Shown: positions 9,754 to 18,669 of the stretch, in pieces
Layout of the letters: every line of letters begins with the position of its first letter
Position numbering within the stretch: the first letter of the stretch is position 1
Assembly (NCBI GenBank): GCA_000787465.1
Contig: JSYX01000415.1
Coordinates: 1-31,049 of the forward strand
Origin: Thermomucor indicae-seudaticae
Lineage: Eukaryota > Mucoromycota > Mucoromycetes > Mucorales > Lichtheimiaceae
DNA length: 31,049 nt
Direction: 5' to 3'
Notes under the pieces: generated by a model
Databases searched by the model: none
What the model saw: only the letters and a program-made list of their open reading frames with translations
What the model was told of the DNA's origin: nothing
Program-made: the position numbers and the translations under genes

Positions 9754-11011
9754 TTACTTCAAGTCACCGCACGCAATGAATGGTACAATGATCCTGTTAG
9801 GGCCAACCAGTTCATTCATATCATCTAGCCATTGACGGCCAAGATTAGTACGAAGCGAGACTCTTTTTGGGGGTGAATGGCAACAATTGGTACCATAATG
9901 CATATCCAGCAGTGGATTTGCCATCGTCGGTTTGTAATTGTCTGGTGGCCGATAGCCTTGACACACGATAAACGCCTCTAAACAGCTCATTTTTAGCAAA
10001 CGCCCTTTTTTATGCGGATGTCCTTAGCACAAAAAAGAAAATCCCACCTATACTGGAGTTTCGCGAGCTTCTAGGCTTACTACATGTTACTGTTGGAAAG
10101 AATATCTTCAGCTGTGCATATAAGAGTGTGATGTCCTTCCCTCGAAAGATTTTTGCTACAAACGTTCCACCAGGACGCAGCACATGTGTTGTTATGTTTA
10201 ATGCCTGCCACCTTACAGTCAACCAACAACCGAATGGCCCAAACTTGTGCCCCTATCACTTACAGCTAGAAGGAGTTGCGCCTGAATGTATTCATCCATA
10301 TCATGAAGACCAGTAACTACAAGAGATTGAGCGAATTCGGTACGCGCATAGTATGACAAGAGTCACTTTACCATCAGGCGCTCCATCGCAAACAACAATA
10401 TCGGCGAGTTCTCCTTCAAAATAGGATATAATCTGCTCTGCTGTTGACTTCTTGGTAATATCACCCTGTAATTGTATCACTCCCTCTAATGGGGCCTGTC
10501 CGAAATCAAGCACTTATTAGCATCCGTTTATTTCTTACTATGCCGTTTACTCACCATAGCTTGCAAATCGACCGCCACAATCTTGGGCTTCTCCTCGCGC
10601 GGATTTTTGGCATGATTCTCCCTAAATCAATTGTTGTTAACCCCAAAACCATGGCCGTTATCACAGAGAATTTCTCCCTCCCTCTCTCTCTATCTACCCT
10701 AGTTTTTTGGTCAGCACTTGCGACCAGCTTCCAGGAGCCGCGCATAAATCCACGGCTCGATGTACACCTGTCCCACTCTCTCAAATTGAGCTTCATCGAC
10801 ATTGGCCACGCAATGGACTCAGTTTCTGACCCTCAAACAGATTGAATTCTTCGTCCAGCTGCAATAACTTGAATGCACTCCTAGCGCGCCAGCCTTGTTC
10901 TTTTGCTAAACGGTAGTACTGTCACAGCTTTTTATTTTAGAAAACTTTGGACCCATGGGCATGACATTAATGACGAACCACATCCCGCTTGTCTTTTGAC
11001 GATTTGCCCAT
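9754..11011 (-). CDS. TRM7: tRNA (2'-O)-methyltransferase TRM7 (FtsJ/RrmJ family), eight exons
   Basis: Exons 11011-10979, 10918-10831, 10767-10698, 10621-10555, 10495-10372, 10316-10264, 10204-10048 and 9977-9754 join to 271 aa. TRM7 adds 2'-O-methyl groups to positions 32 and 34 of the anticodon loop of tRNA-Phe, Leu and Trp, with partner proteins Trm732 and Trm734. The FtsJ fold is clear: [10 protein letters not shown] start, SAM motif [11 protein letters not shown] (47-57), and the catalytic tetrad Lys28, Asp123 (in CDGAPD), Lys163 (in VAKIF) and Glu198. The end PFIACGDL is also family-typical. Seven introns of 55-76 nt make it the most fragmented gene here. Two donors are weak (GTTCGT after exon 1, GTCAGA after exon 2), so the exon 1 edge could be 10982 instead of 10979. 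Confidence 0.93.
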
Positions 11012-11159
11012 AATGCAGTAATCTCAATCGAAGGCTTATCCTTTCTGCATTTGGGAGCGTCTGGGTTCGCCGAAAATTTTTGCGACTCTAGGTGCAGTCC
11101 ATGCAATTCCTTTCCTTGCTCCTCTTTTCCTTACTGCTTATTGCATTCCGCGTCCCGAA

Positions 11160-11709
11160 ATGGTGAACACGCCTACTCCTCAGCAAGCACAGGCATTGCA
11201 GCTCTTTACTTATGAGCAGCGTGCACAATTCGCGCGGCAGAGACGGAGCGCATTCACACTTATCGTACACTCCCTGGCAGAAGCGTCTGGGAGATCTCCC
11301 AGCATGGTCGAGTAAGCCCTCCGATCCACCATCGCTTCCACGAGGCGAAGAAACGGACGACTGCCTGGAGCGTGTTTCTTGGGTCTAAGCGAAAGACGTC
11401 TTCTTGTCTCCAGCTCTTAACTCGTTGTCCTCTTCTTTTCTCCATTTTCCCATTCTAAACCCTGAAAAGCCAAGAGTATGTTAGAATAATACTCCAGACG
11501 AGAAAAGCAGGTTAGACGATCTCTTGGCACTTGACATCTGGGTTGCAGGTGAAAATTGCAGTCGATTTTTGCAAAACATCTCGAACCCTAGCCCAGACCC
11601 TCATATGCTGCGGATTGCATCATGGAAAGTCGTCGTCGAACCAACTGAGTTCGATATTCATGTTCACCACGACTTGAATGTATTGGAGCTCATTATCACG
11701 AATTTGTAA
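11160..11709 (+). CDS. Small unidentified protein, two exons (tentative)
   Basis: Exon 11160-11311 ends in a good donor (GTAAGC). The only frame-compatible protein-like continuation starts at 11511 after a GCAG acceptor and runs to TAA at 11707-11709, giving 116 aa. The first part starts MVNTPTPQQAQALQLF and is Gln/Arg-rich and helical. The second reads LDDLLALDIWVAGENC and later WKVVVEPTEFDIHVHHD, like a small globular domain. I do not recognise the family. Its ATG is 149 bp from the divergent TRM7 start, a spacing typical of real gene pairs here. Against it: the intron would be 199 nt, far longer than others in the window. The stop is itself inside a GTAAGG donor-like sequence, so one more short exon is possible. 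Confidence 0.45.
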
Positions 11710-12057
11710 GGATAAAAAGCGATTCGGATATGCCATATGTGTTCGAGAAAAAGACAGAATGACAGAACAGAGTAATTTTGCTCCTTGAAGCCCCGCGTTT
11801 CGCTTGTTTTCTTGACCCTCACTTTCCGCCACTATATCAAGTCTATTGCAAATTTCTCGAAACACTTCATAAGCGTCACTATGCAAAGAACATATGCTAA
11901 AGTTTATGTCGTCAAAATTTGAGGGAGTTCTGGAAAGGCAAAAATCGAATCACAGTGCAAGTATTCTCATTGGTCTCCAATTTTAACTTCCGCACAAATT
12001 TTGCTCCAAGCTCCTCGACTTCTTCGCTTTTCAAACGCACACATAGAATCTGCAACA
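11710..12057. other. CWC22 upstream region
   Basis: This holds the 3' flank of the tentative small gene and the promoter and leader of CWC22. A minus-strand open frame at 11620-11886 overlaps it but lacks a supported start and partner exon. No TATA consensus is seen near the CWC22 start; a pyrimidine-rich leader (CTCCTCGACTTCTTCGCTTTTC) precedes the ATG, typical for housekeeping genes. Confidence 0.4.
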
Positions 12058-14061
12058 ATGGCGGGAGAGGAAGTGGCAGTTGAGAGCAGCTCATCATGCA
12101 AAGTCGATCCGGCACAAGAAATGGAAATGCTGAAATTGACGACTCGGGCAGGTGGTACCTACATACCACCGCATCGTCTGCAGCAGATGCAGCAGCAGAT
12201 AACCGACAAGTCCGGCGAACAGTATCAACGCCTTACATGGGAAGCTCTCAAAAAATCGATCAATGGTTTAATCAACAAGGTCAATACATCAAACATCAAA
12301 ATGATTATTCCTGAGCTCTTTGGTGAAAATCTGGTACGTGGACGCGGTTTATTTTGTCGAAGCTTGATGCGTGCTCAGAGCGCTAGTTTGCAATTCACCC
12401 CTGTATACGCTGCAGTCGCTTCTGTCATCAACACAAAAATACCCGACATTGGTGCTCTGCTGCTGGCTCGACTGGTTGTGCAATTCAGGCGTGCTTTCCG
12501 TCGTAACGACAAGGTAAGGAGACAAGCTATGCTTTTGACGTTCTGCACGACGCACTCACGCTTAAGTCTAGGCTGTATGTCTTGCTGTTTGCACCTTTAT
12601 TGCACACCTCACAAATCAACTTGTCGCCCACGAGATTCTGGCGCTGCAAATCCTGGCACTTCTTTTACAGCAGCCTACCGACGACTCGGTGGAAATCGCC
12701 GTCGGCTTTATGCGGGAAGTCGGTGCTCACTTGGCCAATGTTTCGCCAAAACCCCACAACGCCATTTTTGAGAGCTTTCGGGCAATCTTGCACGAGGGAA
12801 AAATCGACAAACGCACACAGTACATGATTGAGGTGTTGTTCCAGGTTCGCAAAGACAAGTACAAGGACAACCCGCCGATCATTCAGGATTTAGATCTAGT
12901 TGAGGAAGAAGACCAGATCACGCATTATATTGGCCTGGACGACGAAGATCTGAATGTCGAAGAGCAGCTCAACATCTTCAGATTCGATCCTGACTACGAA
13001 GAAAACGAGAAGCGTTACGCTGAGCTTAAAGCCGAAATTCTCGGCGAAGGTTCGGAGAAAGAATCTGAAAGTGGAGAGAGTGGAGACGAGAGCGATGAAG
13101 ATAGCGAGGAGGAGGAAGCTGAACAGCAACGGTTAGAAATCCAGGACAAGACCAACGCTGCCACAATCGAACTGCGACGAAAGATCTATCTGACAGTGAT
13201 GTCGAGTGTTAGTTTTGAAGAATGCTGCCACAAACTGATGAAACTCGACATAAAAGAGGGCCAAGAAGTATGTATTATGGTATAAAACGCAACATCTTCT
13301 CTTTACTGATTATGCTTCAGCTTGAGCTATGCAACATGATTATCGAGTGTTGCTCTCAGGAACGCACATTCCTAAAATTCTATGGTCTTATGGCAGAACG
13401 CTTCTGCAAGATCAACCGTGTGTGGGTTGAAAATTTCGCAATCGCATTTCGACAAATATATGAAACAATACATCGTTACGAGACGAACAAGTTGCGTAAT
13501 ATCGCAAAGCTATTCGCGCATCTTTTCTTCACGGATTCGCTGGCATGGACCTGTTTCTCAATCATTCGCCTCACCGAAGAAGATACGACATCAGCGTCGC
13601 GTATCTTTGTCAAGATTTTGTTTCAGGAAATTAGTGAGGTCTTGGGTTTAAAAAAATTGAAGGAACGCATGGAGGATCCATACATGGCAGAGGAGTTCAA
13701 GGGGATGTTTCCCAAGGACAACCCGAAAAATACTCGCTTTGCAATCAACTATTGGACCAGTATTGGATTAGGTGCACTCACTGAAGACCTGCGCGAATGG
13801 CTGCGGACGGCACCACAACAGATTATGAGGAAGCGTCGTGCAAGCACAAGCAGTAGTGGCAGTAGTAGTGAAAGTGACAGCGACGACAGCAGCAGCAGTG
13901 GTAGCGACAGCAGCGAAAGCAGTGACAGCGAGACAGATAGCAGTTACGACAGCAGCGACAGTAGCGACAGTATGAGCAGTGATGGAAGTGATAGTGATGA
14001 TAGCAGTTACAGTCGATCTGCGCGCTCTTCAAAGAGGAGCAAGAGGTCAAGGAGATATTGA
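12058..14061 (+). CDS. CWC22: Pre-mRNA-splicing factor CWC22, three exons
   Basis: Exons 12058-12513, 12572-13267 and 13321-14061 (introns 58 and 53 nt) give 630 aa. CWC22 is a spliceosome component needed for the first catalytic step, and in many eukaryotes it recruits eIF4A3 for exon-junction-complex assembly. The signature [18 protein letters not shown] (about residues 31-48) is diagnostic. A MIF4G domain (about 60-260) follows, then an acidic linker rich in Glu and Ser, then an MA3 domain (about 347-460) that starts [20 protein letters not shown]. The C-terminus is a Ser/Asp low-complexity tract built of AGC/AGT/GAC codons (about 575-615) and a short basic Ser/Arg end, in place of the longer RS tail of animal CWC22. 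The ATG at 12058 begins [11 protein letters not shown] and is the first in the frame after an AT-rich leader. Confidence 0.96.
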
Positions 14062-14200
14062 TGTAGCACAACTTGATGCATTGAATATAGACTCTTTTCT
14101 ATAGTTGTAATTATCTTTAATTAGTGGTTTGGCGCTCCTGTAAATATGAAAGGAAGAAGTTTGAGTCAGTTCTGATGTCATTTTGTTGTTCTCACATTCA

Positions 14201-14206
14201 AATAAA
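14201..14206 (+). promoter_or_regulatory. Poly(A) signal AATAAA downstream of CWC22
   Basis: Consensus hexamer 140 nt after the CWC22 stop, followed by a CCTTTT-type pyrimidine microsatellite (about 14215-14232) and then a reverse-oriented TTTATT. This is the likely 3'-end region of CWC22. Confidence 0.5.
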
Positions 14207-14789
14207 GCAATTTTTCCTTTTCCTTTTCCTTTCTTTATTGTTTGCGTGATAAGTCCTCTTAAAGTTATCCATGAAAATGGCTGATGCATGACTAGCAATC
14301 CTTTCAAAAAAAATTTTTTTTTCCGTTGTCAGTATATACTCTGTAGACTCCCTTCGTTAGTCGGCATGAACATTCGAAAAAAGTTAAGATGATAAAATAG
14401 TGAATGTGACTGACTTGCGTGCCAAAGTATCTTTTGCGGAGGCTTGCTGAAGATCGTTTTACGCTGTCAAAAAAAAACGGGGTCAATTTTTCTCTGTCGG
14501 CAAACTCCTCTTATGCCAACGGGACTACCGCTTTTCGCCGTGATCCGGTTATTTCGCGTAACATTTGATCCTCCCTGTGGCCATGACCATCTTGACACTG
14601 ACAGTTTTCCCATAGCTGGCAACAACAGCATTTTTGCTTACAATCACAGACTTTCCTGTCACTCGTCATGGCTTTTTCAAATAGTCATTAACGCATTCAT
14701 TTCTTGACTTACTTTCTAACTAGGTCATTATATGTCACCAGATTTTATTCTACCTACCTTATCTGCTAATTTTATGTATAAAGCCTCAA

Positions 14790-14940
14790 TACAGTAACCG
14801 CTCGCTGTAGTGATAATTGTGTAGTGATTGCTCGATTTAGTGATCACTTTTTCCATTCACCATTTTGGTAAGCAGGGAAATACCACTAGTTCTATATACT
14901 GATCAACGATCACTTTCAGATTGGGGCATTGCTTTATGAA
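14790..14940 (+). mobile_element. Solo terminus of a pogo/Tigger-like DNA transposon
   Basis: A TA dinucleotide at 14790-14791 is followed by CAGTAACCGCTCGCTGTAG and three copies of TAGTGAT (14808-14814, 14822-14828, 14838-14844). A CAGT end at a TA target with iterated subterminal boxes is typical of pogo/Tigger ends in the Tc1-mariner superfamily. No transposase frame and no inverted partner end are found in the following 1.2 kb, so this is a truncated relic. The right boundary is approximate. Confidence 0.5.
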
Positions 14941-15180
14941 GCGCCAATCAAAGTGCTGGCGGTGATTTTAACTTCTAAAAGAGGATGCTGTTTCTGTCTT
15001 GATTAAAATAATATATGACTAAACATTGCGGATGCAATTGATGAGGATGCGTTACAAATGATTAAAGGTCGGCTATGCAAGTAAACGTAAATATATATAA
15101 TGACGTAGTATTGGAAGTGCAGATATGTACAGTGATATGAAAGTAAGATACATACTGTCTTTATTGTAATGGTGAATAGA

Positions 15181-15232
15181 GCGGACCAGCCGCCATGAGT
15201 ATATAGCGCGGACCAGCCGCAAAGGGTATATA
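15181..15232. repeat. 27-bp near-identical direct doublet
   Basis: GCGGACCAGCCGC occurs at 15181-15193 and again at 15208-15220, and each copy is followed by a similar stretch ending in GTATATA. The unit is 27 bp, two copies, with a few mismatches in the middle. It could be a young tandem duplication or a decayed minisatellite. Confidence 0.7.
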
Positions 15233-15729
15233 CAAAGACTCCGAGCATGGAAACTTTTGGTAGGGTATGACAGGCGAACGCCAGGCAGGACATACGTGGA
15301 AAAATGTGTATGTGTTCTTCATCTCTGTCAAAGGAAGACTTGACGGTTCGCATGGTCTTTTTGGTCTCCGGAAAGCACAAACAATACATTGCAAGAGCTG
15401 GTTATTGATCGGAGTGTTGAAGTAAAAAGGAAGAGGAGGAAGAAGAACAAGAGGAAATAGTCTCATCAAAACGGTGTTTATTTGTAGCAATTTTTGATTA
15501 CTGTCCGGATTGGGAATAGTCGCCGCGGATACTTTCTCCAAGAACAGCATGGTCACGCCATTCAATAATTATAGTGACGTAATTATTTTTAATGCATAAA
15601 GTTTAGTTAACCCTTTTGCAGATACATTACGTTTAATGGAACCAATGGGAAACGCATAACGACGAACAGAGTTTCAGACAGAAAGGGGCAATCAAAACCC
15701 GCGAGGTTTCTTCTGGTCTGCCAAATTCT

Positions 15730-15909
15730 GGGGACTATCACCACGGCGAAAAAGGGCAGATTTTGCTGAAAACTCTATACAACGTGAGGTTTATACTGCT
15801 GCAAGTCCATAACTTGTGGAAACTGTAGGGCGGATTTCTGAGCGATTTGGTCAAATCCGCCCTCCTGCCCGCCCTCTGTCTCGCCCAATTTTCGCCGTGG
15901 TGTATCCCC
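15730..15909. mobile_element. MITE-like foldback element, about 180 bp
   Basis: Ends begin GGGG and finish CCCC with imperfect terminal inverted repeats (15730-15752 and 15889-15909). The 14-bp core CACCACGGCGAAAA is perfect in both. Inside is a perfect 10-bp hairpin, GGGCGGATTT (15828-15837) against AAATCCGCCC (15853-15862). There is no coding capacity. A clear target-site duplication is not visible. Size, inverted ends and lack of genes match a miniature inverted-repeat transposable element; the superfamily is not assignable by eye. Confidence 0.65.
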
Positions 15910-16102
15910 ATTGGCCCAAAGGGAGATCACCACTGAATAAGCAAAGTCCCACCCATCACATATAAATATAGTGAGTTGAAAAACAGCAATAAAGTATCCA
16001 TATGTCCAGTCTCGCTGACTTCTAGTCTCTTCTCTTATTTTTACACACTCATCTCACCAAGTATCTATGTAAATACATCAAAATGTCGTACGGAGCAAGT
16101 GA

Positions 16103-16157
16103 GGGGATTCAGCACGACCATCGTCACAGGACCGCTCTAACCACTCAGCCAGCTCAA
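16103..16157 (-). other. tRNA-like fragment (A-box and degenerate B-box), pseudo-tRNA or SINE relic
   Basis: On the minus strand TGGCTGAGTGGTTAGAGC (in 16151-16132) matches a D-arm/A-box. It is followed by CTGTGAC, which would be an anticodon loop with GTG (His), and by a B-box-like GTGCTGAATCCCC (16115-16103). The stems pair poorly and no acceptor stem closes it. It is therefore not a functional tRNA as read; a tRNA-derived SINE head or decayed tRNA is more likely. Confidence 0.4.
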
Positions 16158-16435
16158 GAATACCAGCGAGCCACGTCATTCACGATACCTTGTAAAGTCG
16201 TCATTTTTTCGCTCATATACCTATTATGCGTGGCACAAAGTTATTATACAAACTCATTTTCCCTTTTTTCCTGTGGATTTGTCCTTAGAGGGCTCAGCAC
16301 TGTGAAGGATTTAGTTTTCTTTTGTGGGTCTAGTTACTTATTGACCGGTGTAGTCAAATATTCGCATCAGCACATGTTAGGTATCTCAATTATAGGAAAA
16401 GCGGACAGTATAAGAGAGAACTACCCTTTATTGAA

Positions 16436-17616
16436 TTACACACGCATCCTATTTATTCTACGCCATAGAAATGCCGTAAATTTGGCGGTATTGATGCATA
16501 GTACATCCATTGCTGCCACACCGGTCTTGGCAGCGGCTCTATGCCTTCCTGTTGTGTATGCCGAGGTTGTGTCACATGACCTGCGTCGCTTGCTCTGCGG
16601 AATGCGCGATTTCGCACAAGGCGGTAAATATGGCCTTGGTTTAGGTCCCAAGGAAACTGTCGGGATGGTTTTTGGCGTAATTGATCTTAACCTTCGCTTA
16701 ATCAGCTCCTTGGTTTGTAACACAAAATTTATAATCGCATCCATCTGCGCTGCAAAGGATTCCGCTGATTGGGAATAGTAAAGCTTCGGATCGCTTCATT
16801 GGAGCCGACAGATATAAGTAGAGGACTGGTCCAGGATGAGCAAGGACATCTTTAATCCTACGAGAAAAGTATGTAAGCCTCATGTCCAAGTAGTAAATGA
16901 GTACGTTTTGTCGTACCAATGATTATGAATCCAATGATCAGAAGATCATCGGCTTGGGGAAATGAGATATGCAGGGCGCGCAGCATATCTTTCATCATTT
17001 TGGGTGATTTGATTGATCCTTCAGAAAGCTCTTTCGAGCCATTATCACCAGCGTCCGTCTTCCCAAACTCGGCGCATCCGAGCTCCACTTCAGCAACGGA
17101 CTTGAAGATGAAGTCGGCTCGATGGCCGTGGAGCTTACGCTCCCCAACTGTGCGTCCTTCATTTCTACGTGCGGATGAGGCACGATTCTCTAACTCACCG
17201 CTAATAATAAACCAGTTTTTTAAGCATAGACTTCACGGTATCAAGTAGTTTGTAATACCTGTACACATTCACGGGCATGTCGTCAAACGCCGTGTCGATA
17301 AACGACCACATCCTGCGGATAAAGTCACCCTCTGTTCCTCCTGTCGCCCATGGGAAGTAATTGGCCTTGTACAATCTAAGCGCACTTTCAATTGTGTTCT
17401 GCGCCCAGTCAAGGTCAAAGTGCTGCTGGCGGGCATGTCTTATCAAATATCCAACGTTCTCCTTAGAACACGACAACAGGCTTAGCGGCAGAAGCTATCT
17501 GACTTTCATACTTATGCATCACATACCTTGCCTGAATACGACTTCAAATATCCGGAAAGCGCATCGCTTACTGGTGACAGTGACTTGGCTTTTTCACGTT
17601 GAAGATGATCACGTTT
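16436..17616 (-). pseudogene. Decayed multi-copy-type gene with in-frame TGA
   Basis: A four-exon chain is readable on the minus strand: 17616-17527, 17461-17259, 17200-16917 and 16857-16436, with introns of 65, 58 and 59 nt that keep one frame. The protein has recognisable blocks: KSLSPVSDALSGYL, FDLDWAQNTIESALRLYK, EGDFIRRMWSFIDTAFDD, VELGCAEFGKTDAG, KSPKMMKDMLRAL and TIPTVSLGPKPRPYLPP. I recall such blocks from repeated hypothetical proteins of mucoralean genomes, of unknown function. A TGA at 16798-16796 interrupts the last exon, yet the frame continues protein-like for 119 codons. Another TGA at 17619-17617 cuts the 5' side, and no start codon is found before an 18-A tract. The splice sites remain good, so decay appears recent. 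A shortened protein ending at 16796 cannot be excluded. Confidence 0.6.
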
Positions 17617-17636
17617 TCAAACGCGGATGTATTTCG

Positions 17637-17654
17637 TTTTTTTTTTTTTTTTTT
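17637..17654 (+). repeat. 18-base poly-T tract
   Basis: Eighteen uninterrupted T at the junction between the minus-strand relic and the plus-strand gag relic. Read on the minus strand it is A18. It could be the tail of a retroposed insertion or simple slippage; no flanking duplication could be defined. Confidence 0.6.
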
Positions 17655-17690
17655 GTTTTACTGTGAGTTCTACACCACCATCAGCAATGT

Positions 17691-18569
17691 CTGCCAACCA
17701 AAATCACCGAAATTAAAGACAACGTGGTCGTCGATTACGCGTCATCTGCTTACGAAATGAAGCTCGATAGCCCTGTTATCTTGCCCGCCCACTTGCTTAG
17801 AAGCCCTAGTACCCAGAGCAACTTTTCTAACGGCACCAAGACCGGGTTTTCCCCGGTACGTCGCTTTCGCGGCATGCTGACCCTTGCCGCAGTTGCTGTG
17901 GGAACTCTGACCTTCATGGAGAACCGCGTGGCCAAGGCGCAGGAAGAAGTACCCTGACCGCAAGGAATTTTTGAAGGAAGGGAAAACGCTGCCTGGAGAA
18001 ACCGACAAAGTTGGTCACGAAGGCAAAAGTGGGGAAAAGATTCGCCGCTCCACGCTGGTTCCTGCTGAACTACCAGCTTTTCAATCGGTTGGTGGCGCCT
18101 GCTGGTCGAACGGCAAGGAAGTCCATAAGTCAGGGAAAGGTTCCTGCAAGTATTCGAAAAAGTACTAACGGCTCACGCACTTGATTTTGAGGACAATTGG
18201 GAGCGTCTGCTGCCACTTTGTTTGAGTGCATCGCAGGACGCCTGGTTCAACAAGAATCTCAAGGGCAAGTCCATTAAGTGGAAGAAAGCGAAGAAGTTGA
18301 TCACTGAGACCTTCGACTCCCCTTACGTGAAGTACATGATGCAACTGAAGCAACGGACAGGAGAATCTCTGGCCGAACACGCAGATGGATACCAGCAAAA
18401 GATCTTATAAGCCGGCTGTGAAAACCAACAACTGCTGGTCATTACTTTCCTGGTTGCCTCCCTTTTGTCCGACTATAGGGGAAGTGCATGCCTAATGGTG
18501 GCCTTGAAACACGGCGCAAAAATGCTGGAAGACTTGCGGGGAACGTGGGGTAAATCAACCGCGCAATAA
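17691..18569 (+). pseudogene. Decayed LTR-retrotransposon gag-like fragment
   Basis: Protein-like segments lie in successive frames: 17691-17950, 17950-18139, then 18129-18569. The third contains FLQVFEKVLTAHALDFEDNW, LPLCLSASQDAWF and a KKLITETFDSPY segment. This is the layout of retrotransposon capsid (gag) domains: an acidic helix, LLP.CL, and a W-F motif before a helical half. Frameshifts are at about 17950 and 18130, and there is a TAA at 18408-18410 after which the same frame stays open to 18567-18569. No zinc knuckle, protease, reverse transcriptase or LTR is found, so it is an isolated inactive fragment. Confidence 0.6.
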
Positions 18570-18617
18570 GTGAATAGTTTCGTCTTAAGGTCGACCTCCC
18601 AGGGTGAAAAACAGCCG

Positions 18618-18625
18618 TATATAAG
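18618..18625 (+). promoter_or_regulatory. TATA box (TATATAAG) of the small zinc-cluster-like gene
   Basis: TATATAAG lies 52 bp upstream of the ATG at 18670, one of the clearest TATA-start arrangements in the window. The short leader is C/T-rich (CTTCACTCTTCACACTTC), a common fungal initiator context. Confidence 0.6.
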
Positions 18626-18669
18626 GAGAACTCGTCCTACAGCGCTTGATCTTCACTCTTCACACTTCG

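Larger units (their letters stand above)
14207..16081. other. Long gene-free, repeat-bearing stretch
   Basis: No gene is supported over 1.9 kb. It carries a solo pogo-like transposon end (14792-14940), a 27-bp doublet (15181-15232) and a foldback element (15730-15909), each listed separately. Minus ORFs at 15003-15565 overlap in two frames, are hydrophobic or random in composition and show no domain. The base composition is AT-rich around 14300-15200. Confidence 0.5.

Noticed and set aside
11620..11886. Minus-strand ORF of 88 codons
   Set aside because: Partly protein-like, but without a start context, partner exon or promoter, and in conflict with the plus-strand small gene that fits the divergent layout.
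13823..14071. Minus-strand Cys/His-rich ORF resembling a metallothionein
   Set aside because: It is the complement of the Ser/Asp codon repeat at the end of CWC22; the cysteines come from reading AGC/AGT-type repeats backwards.
15003..15565. Two overlapping minus-strand ORFs
   Set aside because: They overlap in different frames, one spans the 27-bp doublet, and neither shows domain features or codon bias.
16083..16778. Plus-strand ORF of 231 codons
   Set aside because: It is antisense to the last exon of the minus-strand relic, which carries recognisable protein blocks and good splice sites; the plus product has no coherent domain.
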